A stretch of 64,000 bases of DNA from Chitinophaga sp. YR573 (GCF_900110995.1 NZ_FOJF01000001.1:1257199-1321198), one strand, 5' to 3'. Numbered from the stretch's first letter, positions 26,868 to 36,650 are shown. Notes: generated by a model not told the origin, from the sequence alone. Program-made: numbers and translations.

Positions 26868-28385
26868 TTAGAAATCTACTTTAGCAAAACAGATGTAATT
26901 CTTGTACACGCATGGTATCAATATGGAACGCCCGCTTATTTGTTTGCCATATCTTGGCATCCAGACAAAACCCTTATCCAGGTTCCGTAAAGTAGGTTTA
27001 CGGTTACTTTGTCCGTCTGGTTCCACTCCAACGTCTGTCATGATGTAATTACGCCTGTCCAGCTCATTATACAGGAAACGCAGCTCACTGCCGATGTTTA
27101 CCATCATATAAGAGAGGTACAGGTCTTCCCCGTCATCATACTGATCTTTATGTATAAAGTTGCTCCACAGCAGGTTACCTTCATCATCCAGGGAAAGGAT
27201 GGCTACGTTGTCGTAATGATAACGGTTTGCCTGGTTATTGTTGTTATTGTTATACCAGGGGTTGTAGTACCAGGGAGAATACGGGGAATAATAGTAGGGA
27301 GTATACATGCCATAAGGCGCTCCATACATATAGTTCCAACGGTTCCAGGGCTGGTAACGCGAAGTTGTATAAAAAGATTCCGCAGTGACGATGAACCCAC
27401 CATTTTTGGTATTGATGATACGTCTGATGAAATAATCATTAAACGCAGCATTGGTAGAGGATTCCCCTTTTGCATTGCCTTTCAGCTCCGGAGAAAAAGG
27501 TACTTCTTTTTCGTACAGCGGCTGATTTTGTGCGTAGTCGTATTTACTAACGTATAAACCTTCTACGTTACCACGCTTCTGTTTATAATAAAAAGCAGTG
27601 ACAAGTACCTTGTGGTTGCTGTTGTCCACTTTCATCTTCACTTCATCCAGCAGTTGTGTTTTCAGTTGCAGTACTACCTGTTCAAAAGAATCTACCGCGG
27701 CGCGTTTGATAACCAGGGCTCCACTGATGATATAATCCCTGTTGCTGGTACGTTCCAGTTTATTAAACAGCAGGTCACCGTTGTTAGTGAGGTTAAAATT
27801 GCTAAGGAAAGACTTCTTTGTTTCCATGGGCAATGATACCCGGCTATTGTTGATAAGATGGAAGGCACTGTCGTACAGGAAGGTGTAGAACACGTTATCA
27901 TTCTCTTTATCCTGGTTGATCTTGTACACCAGGATCTTACTCTTGTCTTCCGAGAATTCTACAGAGTATACTTTATTTTCTTTTGTGTAATTGCCGATAC
28001 GGGTAGAATCCACCATGGTAGGAGCGTCGTTGAACTTACCTTCTCCGTTCATGGTAGCACAAAAGCTGTATACCGCATCCTTACGCTGGAACTGGTATAA
28101 CATATATATCTTATCTGCATAAGACACGAAATCAACGCTGATCAGCTTCCTGGGCAGGAAGTCGAGCTTCACGCGTTCTTTCAGCTGCATGGTATTATCG
28201 TACACAGATACTGCATAATCTCCCCTGTCGCTTTTGTAAACAAGGATATTGCCGGATACTTTACCGAGAATTTCGAATTCTGTGCTTTTATAGTCATCTT
28301 TTTCAGGATCGGTGTAGCTTACCTTCTGTGCGATGGCAGCTCCGCTCCATAAAACCAGTAAAGCATAGAGATATAGAATACGCAT
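26868..28385 (-). CDS. Exported protein of unknown function, Tyr/Asn/Pro-rich segment
   Basis: A 505-residue protein with a signal peptide (MRILYLYALLVLWSGAAIAQ). It looks like a beta-propeller-type or repeated beta protein: several YDNTMQLKERV / YDSAFHLINNSRV segments of similar pattern. A low-complexity segment near residues 365-395 is made almost only of Tyr, Pro, Asn, Trp and Gly and ends with six Asn; such stretches are common in Bacteroidota envelope proteins. The gene is on the same strand as the sigma operon, but a terminator and 142 bp separate them. The function is unknown. Confidence 0.8.
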   Translation of the reverse strand: MRILYLYALLVLWSGAAIAQKVSYTDPEKDDYKSTEFEILGKVSGNILVYKSDRGDYAVSVYDNTMQLKERVKLDFLPRKLISVDFVSYADKIYMLYQFQRKDAVYSFCATMNGEGKFNDAPTMVDSTRIGNYTKENKVYSVEFSEDKSKILVYKINQDKENDNVFYTFLYDSAFHLINNSRVSLPMETKKSFLSNFNLTNNGDLLFNKLERTSNRDYIISGALVIKRAAVDSFEQVVLQLKTQLLDEVKMKVDNSNHKVLVTAFYYKQKRGNVEGLYVSKYDYAQNQPLYEKEVPFSPELKGNAKGESSTNAAFNDYFIRRIINTKNGGFIVTAESFYTTSRYQPWNRWNYMYGAPYGMYTPYYYSPYSPWYYNPWYNNNNNNQANRYHYDNVAILSLDDEGNLLWSNFIHKDQYDDGEDLYLSYMMVNIGSELRFLYNELDRRNYIMTDVGVEPDGQSNRKPTLRNLDKGFVWMPRYGKQISGRSILIPCVYKNYICFAKVDF

Positions 28386-28639
28386 TGCTGTATATTTTAA
28401 AAAATGTAGTTAAGGATATATTATGATATAAACGGTAAACGGCTGTTATTCATTGTGAAAGCCGTTAATTAACGTGGAGGGTCTTTCTATCTCCATTTTG
28501 TTACCAAACCTACACGAAAATTTGCTTACTGCAAAAACCAGTGTAAATAAAAGATTGGTGCGATCTTGGCTGTATTTCATTCATCATTTAATTGTGTACT
28601 TTTAGTTTATTTCTTACAAAACGCATTTTTCATACCTCC

Positions 28640-29566
28640 ATGGATACGGTATTAATAACCGGCGGTACCGGATTGGTAGGCCGGGCGCTTTCCCGACTAC
28701 TTACTGAAGTTGGCTACAGGGTGATTATCCTGAGCCGCCACAAAGGCATTGCTCCGGACAATGCGCTTATCAGCTATGCGCAATGGGATGTATCCCGGCA
28801 AACGATAGATGTGGAAGCCCTTCAACAGGCTGATTATATTGTACACCTGGCGGGTGCCAACGTTGCTGACAAGCGATGGACTGCCTCCCGTAAGAAAGAG
28901 ATTGTGAACAGCCGCGTGCAGAGTTCCGCCTTATTATACGACACCCTGGAGAGATACCCCAATAAAGTAAGAAAAGTCATCAGCGCTTCTGCTACCGGTT
29001 ACTACGGAGAAGACCAGGGCCGGGCTTTTGTGGAAACAGATACCCCTGCAACCGATTTCCTGGGGACTGCCTGTGTGGCCTGGGAAGAAAGTGTGCTGAA
29101 GATGAAACAGCTGGGAAAGAAGATCGTGATCCTGCGTACCGGCATTACACTCAGTAAGGAAGGTGGCGCCCTCAAAGAATTCTATAAACCACTGAAGTTC
29201 GGTTTTGCCACTATTCTGGGTAACGGTGAACAATATATCAGCTGGATCCATATCCATGACCTGGTAAGACTTTATTTAAGTGGCATCGTTAACCACGAAC
29301 TGGAAGGTATTTTTAATGCGGTAGCGCCTAATCCTGTACAGCATAAAGAGCTTGTAATGACCATGGCACAAGTGGCTAAGGGTAAGAGCTTCATTTCCTT
29401 ACATGTGCCTTCTTTTGCCTTAAAAATAGGGCTTGGAGAGATGAGTATAGAAGTGTTGAAGAGCTGTAACGTTTCCTCAGCTAAAATCCAGCAAACAGGA
29501 TTTGTATTTTCCTATCCGACTATCAAAGCAGCAATGGAGAAAATCTTTGCTCCAAAGCAAGACTAA
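28640..29566 (+). CDS. TIGR01777-type NAD(P)-dependent epimerase
   Basis: The start at MDTVLITGGTGLVG gives 308 residues, the usual length. It has the Rossmann dinucleotide motif GGTGLVG at residues 8-14, the extended SDR segment IVHLAGANVADKRWT and the SDR Tyr region SATGYYGED, and the C-terminal DUF1731 part (HVPSFALKIGLGEMS). These proteins (human SDR39U1, E. coli YfcH) bind NADP, but their substrates are unclear. It is a lone plus-strand gene that converges on pabB with a 2-nt gap. Confidence 0.93.
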   Translation: MDTVLITGGTGLVGRALSRLLTEVGYRVIILSRHKGIAPDNALISYAQWDVSRQTIDVEALQQADYIVHLAGANVADKRWTASRKKEIVNSRVQSSALLYDTLERYPNKVRKVISASATGYYGEDQGRAFVETDTPATDFLGTACVAWEESVLKMKQLGKKIVILRTGITLSKEGGALKEFYKPLKFGFATILGNGEQYISWIHIHDLVRLYLSGIVNHELEGIFNAVAPNPVQHKELVMTMAQVAKGKSFISLHVPSFALKIGLGEMSIEVLKSCNVSSAKIQQTGFVFSYPTIKAAMEKIFAPKQD

Positions 29567-29568
29567 GG

Positions 29569-30804
29569 CTATTCAAGAATTTTTTTCATGGAGGCTGCTT
29601 TCAGCAGGCACTCTTCCCATTCTTTTTCCGGATCTGCATAATAGGTAATAGCGGAACCGGTTGGGAAGGACAGATACCTGTTTCCCTCATTATACAGGAT
29701 ACTCCTGATTACTACATTAAAATCGAAATCCCCCTCCGGGGTGATATAGCCTAATGCACCGGAAAACAATCCCCGGCGGCTTTTTTCATACTCTTCTATT
29801 AGTTGTAATACTCTGAGCTTAGGGGCCCCTGTCATAGATCCCATCGGAAACGCCTGCCGGATGATCTCCGTAAAAGGTAACCCTGGTTCAGGGATAGCCG
29901 TTACCGTAGAAATCATATGATGTACGTGCGCAAAAGAATAAATACCGAACAACTCTGTTACTTTCACTGTTCCCGGAGAAGCTGTATGTGACAGGTCATT
30001 GCGTACAAGGTCTACCACCATTACATTTTCTGCTCTTTCCTTGCTGTTTTGCAGCAACGCCTGCTTGTTAAATGCATCTGCTGCTTCATCTTCTTCCCGT
30101 CTGATAGTGCCTTTAATGGGCTGGGAAATCACCAGAGGGCCTTTTTTCTGCATGAAACGCTCTGGACTGCTACATACCAGGTATTTATCATTTACGCGGT
30201 AATAAGCCGCAAATGGGGCCGGAGAAAGTTTATTCAGTCGTTGAAACAATGTTAAGGGATTCACCACTACATCCGTTATATAATTCTCCCGGCAGAAATT
30301 CACTTCATAACAATCTCCTCTGAGAATATGCCTTTGCAAGGCCTTTACAGATTCCAGATAGGCTTCTTTATCCAGATAAGCAGAGGCATCAGGAGAAGAA
30401 TGATGAGTTATCTGAGGCACCGGCATAGCTAAGCATTGATTATAAATCAATGTAGCGCCTGTATGGTCTAAATCCCAGCCACCAATCTTCACACAGCCCT
30501 GTTCCAGCTGCATAATAAAGCGTGGCCTGAAAAAGAACAGGTCAGGAAAATTGATATGATCAGGATGTAAAGACTGAAGAGTGTGAAACGTTTCGTTTTT
30601 GAGGTCATATCCCAGATGCCCGAAAAGCCAGTCTGGTTGTTTATCATAGTACTGCTGCAATGCAGAGAAGGCATTGCCGGCATTGCAAGACAGTGTATCC
30701 AGCGCGTCAGCGGCAAGGATGGCTTCGTTTTGGTGGTATATTGAAGCGTAATTGTTATTGTCCAAAAAACAACAAATGTTGAACGTGTTACCCAAGTTCA
30801 ACAT
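29569..30804 (-). CDS. pabB: Aminodeoxychorismate synthase component I
   Basis: A 411-residue chorismate-binding enzyme that forms 4-amino-4-deoxychorismate for folate. Family motifs are GSMTGAPKLRVLQLIEEYE, the AENVMVVDLVRNDL segment, KGTIRREEDEA and the C-terminal GSAITYYADPEKEWEECL. The length is near that of PabB rather than TrpE, and there is no TrpG partner here; the glutamine amidotransferase must be elsewhere. The first codons are inside a perfect 18-bp hairpin followed by a T-run (separate entry), which could block translation or stop transcription at the start of the gene. It is 72 nt downstream of the acidic-protein gene. Confidence 0.93.
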   Translation of the reverse strand: MLNLGNTFNICCFLDNNNYASIYHQNEAILAADALDTLSCNAGNAFSALQQYYDKQPDWLFGHLGYDLKNETFHTLQSLHPDHINFPDLFFFRPRFIMQLEQGCVKIGGWDLDHTGATLIYNQCLAMPVPQITHHSSPDASAYLDKEAYLESVKALQRHILRGDCYEVNFCRENYITDVVVNPLTLFQRLNKLSPAPFAAYYRVNDKYLVCSSPERFMQKKGPLVISQPIKGTIRREEDEAADAFNKQALLQNSKERAENVMVVDLVRNDLSHTASPGTVKVTELFGIYSFAHVHHMISTVTAIPEPGLPFTEIIRQAFPMGSMTGAPKLRVLQLIEEYEKSRRGLFSGALGYITPEGDFDFNVVIRSILYNEGNRYLSFPTGSAITYYADPEKEWEECLLKAASMKKILE

Positions 30805-30813
30805 TTGTTGTTT
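30767..30813 (-). terminator. 18-bp hairpin plus T-run over the pabB start codon
   Basis: Bases 30767-30784 are the exact reverse complement of 30796-30813 with an 11-nt loop. In mRNA sense the 5' arm reads AAACAACAAAUGUUGAAC and contains the pabB AUG; the 3' arm ends in U-rich sequence. It looks like an intrinsic terminator for the upstream acidic-protein gene and at the same time covers the ribosome entry site of pabB. Confidence 0.7.
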
Positions 30814-30876
30814 AAATAGCGTTGGATCATTAACCGGAAAATCGTGAAATATCCTGATAATGCGTGCATTTAATGC

Positions 30877-31338
30877 TTAAAAATCATCGTCGTCATCGTC
30901 AAAACCGCCACGGTCATTGAACAGGCCCATATCTTTGAACTCATCATCAATGCTCAGGTCATCGTCATCATCATCCGCACCCTTCTTACCCGGGCGACCG
31001 CGTTTGTTCTTAGGCTTAGGCATATCAAACTCCTCAAAGTCAGGATCATAGTCCTCGGAGTCTTCTCCCTTTTCCCAATTATCATCGTCTTCGTCCTCTA
31101 CTCCATCTCCATCTTCTTCATCCAGATCGTCGTCATCTTTCCGTTTTGATTTAGAGGCCGGCTTATCTGATTTTTTTGAAGCAGCAGACTTACGGGGAGT
31201 TTCCTCCTCATCCAGCTCATCATCGTCCTCCTCATCCTCGTCCTTCTTGGGCTTACTTGCAGCTTTGGGCGTGGCTTTAGTAGTCTTTGGAGAACTCGTC
31301 TTTTTTGTCTCTTTTTCGTTATCAGATTTTGATTTCAT
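30877..31338 (-). CDS. Highly acidic, disordered protein with an AT-hook-like segment
   Basis: A 153-residue low-complexity protein. The N-terminal third is a Lys/Ser/Thr/Pro mix resembling histone H1 tails (TKATPKAASKPKK); the middle and end are runs of Asp/Glu; between them is a basic patch PKNKRGRPGKKG that resembles an AT-hook (core RGRP). It probably is intrinsically disordered. It may bind DNA, RNA or basic proteins; chromatin-like or chaperone roles are only guesses. It is upstream of pabB and downstream of purA on the same strand. Confidence 0.75.
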   Translation of the reverse strand: MKSKSDNEKETKKTSSPKTTKATPKAASKPKKDEDEEDDDELDEEETPRKSAASKKSDKPASKSKRKDDDDLDEEDGDGVEDEDDDNWEKGEDSEDYDPDFEEFDMPKPKNKRGRPGKKGADDDDDDLSIDDEFKDMGLFNDRGGFDDDDDDF

Positions 31339-31445
31339 AATAGGTTCACTTAAGTCTTTAGCGTATTTCTTTGACGTAAAGTTTTAACAGTTTTTTGTAT
31401 TAGCCAAATTTTTTTTGCCGATTTTTTGTCGTATTTTTTTGCAAT

Positions 31446-32735
31446 TTACTGGTGCAGTATCTGATCCCGCCCTGGTCCATTGGATACATATTTCACAGGC
31501 ACTTCAAGATAGTTTTCCACAGCCTTCACAAAAGCTTTCATCTCTGCCGGTAACTCACTGAACTGCTTGCTCTTAGCCGCTGTTTCATCGTTCCAGCCTT
31601 TGTATTTCTCCCAGATGGGTTTCACCTCAGCATCATTCAACTGGAAAGGCATCGCTTTCGTTTGCTTTCCGTTTATTTCATATGCTGTACATGCATATAC
31701 CTCATCAAAGGCATCCAGTACATCACTTTTTGTCATTACCAGCTGTGTTACACCGCTCAGCATACACGTATATTGCAAAGCAACCAGGTCAATCCATCCG
31801 CAACGGCGTGGACGGCCTGTAGTAGCACCAAATTCATTTCCTTCAGCACGCAGCTTTTCACCGGTAGCATCATGCAGTTCTGTAGGGAATGGTCCGCTAC
31901 CTACACGGGTACAATATGCTTTTGTTACGCCAATCACCTCTTTGATCCACTGCGGAGCAATACCTAAACCGGTACATACACCTGCAGAGATGGTATTGGA
32001 GGATGTTACGAACGGATAAGTACCAAAGTCAACATCCAGCATACTTCCCTGTGCGCCTTCTGCCAGTACTTTTTGTCCGGCTTTCAGCTTCTCGTTCAGG
32101 AAGTATTCTCCGTTCACGATATTCATCTCTTTAAGATACGTAACTCCATCGAAAAATTCAGCTTCCCAGTCAGCAATATCTTTAGCTATTTCATTTCTTA
32201 CCTCAGCAGAGAAGTCATATCCTGCCAGCAGGTGCTCATGTTTGTGCTTTAGGTTCTGGTAACGGTCTTTAAAGTCTTTACGCAGCAAATCCCCTACTCT
32301 CAGTCCGTTACGACCTGTTTTATCCATATAGGCAGGACCGATACCTTTCAGGGTAGAGCCGATCTTCTCGGTGCCCTTAGACAGTTCGGAGGCCTTGTCC
32401 AGCGCACGGTGCGTTGGTACAATGAGATGTGTTCTTTCAGCAATGTAGAGATTCTTTTTCAGATCCACACCCAGGGCAGTGATCTTATCGCATTCCTTTT
32501 TGAAAGTAACAGGGTCCAGTACCACACCATTCCCAATCAGGTTGGTAGTGTTACTATGGAATACACCGGATGGAATGGTATGTAATACTACCTTTTCACC
32601 CTCAACGTATAAAGTGTGCCCTGCATTAGGTCCGCCCTGGAAACGAGCAATGACATCATATTTACCTGCAAAGTAATCCACAATCTTTCCCTTGCCTTCG
32701 TCGCCCCACTGCAGGCCCAGCAAAACATCTACCAT
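31446..32735 (-). CDS. purA: Adenylosuccinate synthetase
   Basis: A 429-residue GTP-dependent enzyme that makes adenylosuccinate from IMP and Asp on the way to AMP. The P-loop-like GLQWGDEGKGK is at residues 6-16, followed by the catalytic His segment GGPNAGHT, the IMP-loop GPAYMDKTGRNG and the C-terminal base-binding KYVSNGPGRDQ. Length and order are typical of the bacterial enzyme. It has its own TAATTTTG promoter box 35 nt upstream. No other purine genes are next to it. Confidence 0.97.
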   Translation of the reverse strand: MVDVLLGLQWGDEGKGKIVDYFAGKYDVIARFQGGPNAGHTLYVEGEKVVLHTIPSGVFHSNTTNLIGNGVVLDPVTFKKECDKITALGVDLKKNLYIAERTHLIVPTHRALDKASELSKGTEKIGSTLKGIGPAYMDKTGRNGLRVGDLLRKDFKDRYQNLKHKHEHLLAGYDFSAEVRNEIAKDIADWEAEFFDGVTYLKEMNIVNGEYFLNEKLKAGQKVLAEGAQGSMLDVDFGTYPFVTSSNTISAGVCTGLGIAPQWIKEVIGVTKAYCTRVGSGPFPTELHDATGEKLRAEGNEFGATTGRPRRCGWIDLVALQYTCMLSGVTQLVMTKSDVLDAFDEVYACTAYEINGKQTKAMPFQLNDAEVKPIWEKYKGWNDETAAKSKQFSELPAEMKAFVKAVENYLEVPVKYVSNGPGRDQILHQ

Positions 32736-32769
32736 AGGTGTGTTGTTATTGATTTTTAAAAAGAAGTGG

Positions 32770-32777
32770 CAAAATTA
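32770..32777 (-). promoter_or_regulatory. Bacteroidetes -7 box (TAATTTTG) for purA
   Basis: An exact TAnnTTTG match on the minus strand, giving a leader of about 30 nt. The -33 element is not clear. Confidence 0.45.
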
Positions 32778-32845
32778 CGGGTAAAAAGGAAGAAAGCAAG
32801 CGAGTTTGAAAGATTGGCTAATCAATTGAAAGAATATATAATGAT

Positions 32846-32870
32846 AAAAGGCCCCTTAACGGAGCCTTTT
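32846..32870 (-). terminator. Terminator after the Rel/SpoT gene
   Basis: AAAAGGC...GCCTTTT stem with an inner CC/GG pair and one bulge, 22 nt downstream of the stop. A/T flanks make it usable in both directions. Confidence 0.7.
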
Positions 32871-32891
32871 ACAAATATGTGAAGGTGCTTT

Positions 32892-35144
32892 TTACTCGTC
32901 TTCCAGCCTGCTAACAGACTGTATACCATCCAGTTTCTTCAAACGCTCGAACAACTCATCCAGCTCCTCCTTGTCGTGCACAAACACCTTGATAAGCCCT
33001 TCAAACAGCCCTTCCTTGGACTCGATCGTTAAACCGGCAATATTTACCTTCAGTTCTCCTGAAATAACATTGGTAATCTTATGAATAACCCCCACATCGT
33101 CCATACCTATAATCCGCAACCCTGTAAGGAATGATATCTCCCTGTTCTTCACCCACTTGGTCTTTACTACCCTATGCCCGTAATTAGCCAGTAATTGCGC
33201 TGCATTCGGACAATTGGTACGATGTATCTTCAACCCTTCACTGGCAGTAATAAACCCAAATACATCATCTCCGGGAATCGGACGGCAGCAATTAGCCAGT
33301 TTATAGGCAATCTTGTCTGAACTTTCTCCAAAGATGATCAGCTCCGCATCTTTCTTGGATGGCAGCTGGTGTTTGATATGGTCCTCAGAGATATGCTCCG
33401 GTTGTTTTACGACTACCGGTCTTGGCGCTTCCAGCTTATCTCCCAGTACATTGAACTGTTTTAATTCTTTCAGGTCAATGTTCTTGATGGCAATCTGGTA
33501 GTAGAGGTCCAGCGGGGACGGTTGTTTATAAAACTGTACCAGCTCATTAATATTATACTGACTGGCATTAATCTTCAGATGATCCAGCTTACGCTCCAGC
33601 ACATCCTTCCCGTCCATGGCGATGGTACGCTTTTCTTCTTTCAGCGCATCTTTGATCTTGGACTTGGCTTTGGCTGTTAATACTGAATTCAGCCAGTCTT
33701 CTGTAGGCTTCTGCTTATTGGAAGTAATGATCTCCACCTGATCTCCGCTGCGCAGCTTATGGCTCAGTGGTACCAGCTTATAGTTCACCTTAGCGCCTAT
33801 ACACTTGTTCCCTACCGCACTATGGATCGCATAGGCAAAGTCCAGCGCTGTAGAGCCTACGGGCAGTATCTTAAGGTCTCCCTTAGGCGTATACACATAA
33901 ATCTCTTCCGTAAACAGATTACTCTTGAAATCGGCCAGGAAGTCCAGTGTATTGGAATCCGGGTTATTCAGGATTTCCCTTATCTGAGTAAACCACTGAT
34001 CGAATTTGGATTCTGTATTTGTATTCTGATTACTGCCTTCTTTATAGCGCCAGTGAGCAGCCAGCCCTTTCTCCGCATAATCGTTCATGCGTTTGGTACG
34101 GATCTGCACTTCCACCCATTTACCCTGTGGTCCCATCACGGTTACGTGCAAAGCCTCATAACCATTGGATTTAGGATTACTGAGCCAGTCGCGGGTCCTT
34201 TCCGGACTGGGGTGGTAAAAGTCTGTGATGATGGAATATACCTTCCAGCAATCCGACTTTTCCTTATCTACCGGTGTATCTAAAATTATACGGATGGCAA
34301 AAAGATCGTATACCTCTTCAAAGGTGACGCCCTTCTTCTTTATTTTATTCCAGATAGAGTGTATGGATTTGGGTCTGCCGAATATTTCGAAAGTCAGGCC
34401 CTCTTCCTGTAAAACCTCTTTGATAGGTTTGATAAATTCGTTGATATAGCGGGTACGCTCACGTTTTGTCTCTTTGAGGCGTTTGGCAATATCCCGGTAG
34501 GTTTGCTGCTCGGTATATTTCATGGCCAGATCTTCCAGCTCGGACTTGATATTATACAAGCCCAGGCGGTGAGCCAGTGGCGCATAGATAAATACTGTTT
34601 CAGAGGCTATTTTCAGCTGTTTTTCCCGGTTCATGCTGTCCAGGGTACGCATGTTATGCAACCTGTCGGCCAGCTTGATGAGTATTACACGCGGGTCATC
34701 TGCCAGCGTAAGGAGTATTTTCTTGAAATTCTCTGCCTGAGCAGTACTGGTACTGGAATCTATAACGGTAGAGATTTTGGTGAGGCCATCCACTATATGG
34801 GATATCTCAGCACCTAAAGCCCTTTCTATATCTTCCAGGGTTACTTCGGTATCTTCTACTGTATCGTGCAGGAGTGCACAAATAGCGGAACGTACACCCA
34901 AACCTATCTCATCTACGCAGATCTGCGCTACCGCAAGAGGATGTAAGATGTAAGGTTCACCTGATTTACGCCGCATTTCCTTGTGCGCATCGGCTGCCAT
35001 TTCAAAGGCAGTGCGCACCAGTTCGCGGTCTCCTTTTTTTAAGCGTGGTTTAAGAGCGCGTAATAAGGCACGGTAATGTCGAACTATCTCTTTCTTTTCC
35101 TGTTCCTCGTCCAGGCTATATTTTTGAACGGCCACTGTTTCCAT
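32892..35144 (-). CDS. rel: Bifunctional (p)ppGpp synthetase/hydrolase (Rel/SpoT)
   Basis: A 750-residue RSH-type stringent-response enzyme. Order: HD hydrolase domain (about 35-190) with LLHDTVEDTEVTLEDIE; synthetase domain (about 240-350) with RPKSIHSIWNKIKKKG and SNPKSNGYEALHVTV; TGS domain (about 400-460, VYTPKGDLKILPVGS); a ZFD/helical part with NCCRPIPGDDVFGF; and a C-terminal ACT/RRM domain. Both catalytic halves look intact, so it can both make and degrade (p)ppGpp; it is probably the only long RSH enzyme of the cell. A near-consensus TAACTTTA box lies just before the start. Confidence 0.95.
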   Translation of the reverse strand: METVAVQKYSLDEEQEKKEIVRHYRALLRALKPRLKKGDRELVRTAFEMAADAHKEMRRKSGEPYILHPLAVAQICVDEIGLGVRSAICALLHDTVEDTEVTLEDIERALGAEISHIVDGLTKISTVIDSSTSTAQAENFKKILLTLADDPRVILIKLADRLHNMRTLDSMNREKQLKIASETVFIYAPLAHRLGLYNIKSELEDLAMKYTEQQTYRDIAKRLKETKRERTRYINEFIKPIKEVLQEEGLTFEIFGRPKSIHSIWNKIKKKGVTFEEVYDLFAIRIILDTPVDKEKSDCWKVYSIITDFYHPSPERTRDWLSNPKSNGYEALHVTVMGPQGKWVEVQIRTKRMNDYAEKGLAAHWRYKEGSNQNTNTESKFDQWFTQIREILNNPDSNTLDFLADFKSNLFTEEIYVYTPKGDLKILPVGSTALDFAYAIHSAVGNKCIGAKVNYKLVPLSHKLRSGDQVEIITSNKQKPTEDWLNSVLTAKAKSKIKDALKEEKRTIAMDGKDVLERKLDHLKINASQYNINELVQFYKQPSPLDLYYQIAIKNIDLKELKQFNVLGDKLEAPRPVVVKQPEHISEDHIKHQLPSKKDAELIIFGESSDKIAYKLANCCRPIPGDDVFGFITASEGLKIHRTNCPNAAQLLANYGHRVVKTKWVKNREISFLTGLRIIGMDDVGVIHKITNVISGELKVNIAGLTIESKEGLFEGLIKVFVHDKEELDELFERLKKLDGIQSVSRLEDE

Positions 35145-35191
35145 TGCCTTAAAGTTACGATTTTATTGCATAGGAAATACGGGCGTTAGCC

Positions 35192-35860
35192 TTACTTAGG
35201 GGAACCCAGCCGGCACTTCTGTAATACTTCCCAGGAAGTACCCGAATGCCTGAAAATGTAGAGGTTATTCACACGAAAGGTTGCTTCAAAAGGTTTGTTG
35301 TGGTATTCTTCCCAGGCGGCTTCCAGTTCCCTGTTCTTCAGATCATTTAAAGCCACCGAGATATGTGGATTGTATCCATAACGTGCTAGCATAGTGCTGA
35401 ATCCAAATTCCTTTCTCAGAAAAGCTATCAGTCTGGTATGCAGTCCTTGCAGGGCTGGGTCTTTTTCCACATGGATATAGAGCACCCGTCTGTTTTTCAG
35501 GTGAATAGCGCCAAATCCGTCCAGGTGAATATCAAAAGGGGATTGAGCAGCGGCAAAGTCTGCCAGTTCCGCGCATAATGCATTCTCCATCACCGGATTA
35601 GCTGTAAAAGGCGCCTGCAGGGTGATATGCGGTAATACGCGTAAGGCCTGGCGGGCATCGTAGTTGTCTGCGAATTCCTGTTTAAGGCGTATGATCTCCT
35701 TGCCTACTTCTGCATTGGGAAGTAAGGCAATAAAGTAGATCTTTTGCTCCTCTTCCTTTGGGCTGGCCCTGGGACGGAAACGTTGTTTAGGATGGGGATC
35801 ACGCGCTGGGTAATGTGGCTTTCCCGGCTGGTTATTTCGAAAAAAGTTCATTTTGAACAA
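35192..35860 (-). CDS. 2'-5' RNA ligase/cyclic phosphodiesterase-like protein
   Basis: A 222-residue protein of the 2H phosphoesterase superfamily. Two HxT/S motifs mark the active site: PHITLQ near residue 92 and PHISVA near 175, in a bilobed fold of about 170 residues. The first 35 residues (many Pro, Arg, Lys, His) are a basic, probably flexible tail. 2H enzymes act on cyclic phosphates or 2'-5' RNA bonds; the true substrate is unknown. The start could also be Met4. It is 47 nt downstream of rel on the same strand as an independent gene. Confidence 0.85.
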   Translation of the reverse strand: MFKMNFFRNNQPGKPHYPARDPHPKQRFRPRASPKEEEQKIYFIALLPNAEVGKEIIRLKQEFADNYDARQALRVLPHITLQAPFTANPVMENALCAELADFAAAQSPFDIHLDGFGAIHLKNRRVLYIHVEKDPALQGLHTRLIAFLRKEFGFSTMLARYGYNPHISVALNDLKNRELEAAWEEYHNKPFEATFRVNNLYIFRHSGTSWEVLQKCRLGSPK

Positions 35861-35915
35861 TTAGGGGTTGAACATGAAATATGGGGGTAATTAAAGTAAG
35901 CACTGCTGTTGTTAG

Positions 35916-36650
35916 TTATTGCCGATTGTCGTCTCTTGGAGTTGTTGTCTCTTCCGGTATATTTAATCTTATTCCGATATTATGTAATGTTTCTAATTCG
36001 ATGCCTGCCTCCAGTTTAAAATGTTTTCTCAGGCGGGTGATAAATACATCCATACTTCTGCTGGAAAAGAAGCTGCTGTTGCCCCATACTTTCAGGAGTA
36101 TTTCATCCCGCTTCACCAGCTTGTTACTGTTCTCCACCAGGTATTTCAACACCTTCGCTTCTTTTTTGGTCAGTGATGCGAATACTTCTTCACTATCGTC
36201 CCTCGTCAGTTCTTTTTCTTCATAATTGAATCTCACATGACCAATTTTATAAATGCCATCGCAGGGTATGTCTTTCGGCAAGGTCCTTTTCAGGAATACT
36301 TTTACACGCATCACCAGTTCCTTGATACTGAACGGTTTAACCAGGTAATCATCCCCACCGATCCTGAATCCGTTCAGGCGGTCTTCATCCAATCCTTTGG
36401 ATGAAACAAAGATGATAGGTACCATACCATTCCTTTTACGTATCTCCTGTGCCAGTGTGAAACCATCTTTTTTGGGCATCATGATATCCAGTATGCACAA
36501 ATCAAAATCATCCCGCTGAAACTTCTTCCACGCAATTTCGCCGTCCATACAGTGCGTTACTGTGTAACCCGCCGTTTCCAGCTGTTTTTTAATGATATTC
36601 CCATAATAGTAGTCATCTTCTGCCAGGAGAATTTGCACATTACTTTCCAT
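35916..36650 (-). CDS. OmpR-type response regulator, no kinase next to it
   Basis: With the start at MESNVQILLAEDDYYYG it has 244 residues. The receiver domain (about 5-120) has the acidic pair EDD, the phospho-acceptor Asp in DLCILDIMMPKKDG and the Lys in LVKPFSIKEL. The C-terminal OmpR/PhoB winged helix (about 145-235) has LTKKEAKVLKYLVENSN and SRSMDVFITRLRKH. An unpaired response regulator of this type in Bacteroidota is often the RprY homologue; an unpaired sensor kinase lies 16 kb away in this window and is a candidate partner. Confidence 0.93.
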   Translation of the reverse strand: MESNVQILLAEDDYYYGNIIKKQLETAGYTVTHCMDGEIAWKKFQRDDFDLCILDIMMPKKDGFTLAQEIRKRNGMVPIIFVSSKGLDEDRLNGFRIGGDDYLVKPFSIKELVMRVKVFLKRTLPKDIPCDGIYKIGHVRFNYEEKELTRDDSEEVFASLTKKEAKVLKYLVENSNKLVKRDEILLKVWGNSSFFSSRSMDVFITRLRKHFKLEAGIELETLHNIGIRLNIPEETTTPRDDNRQ

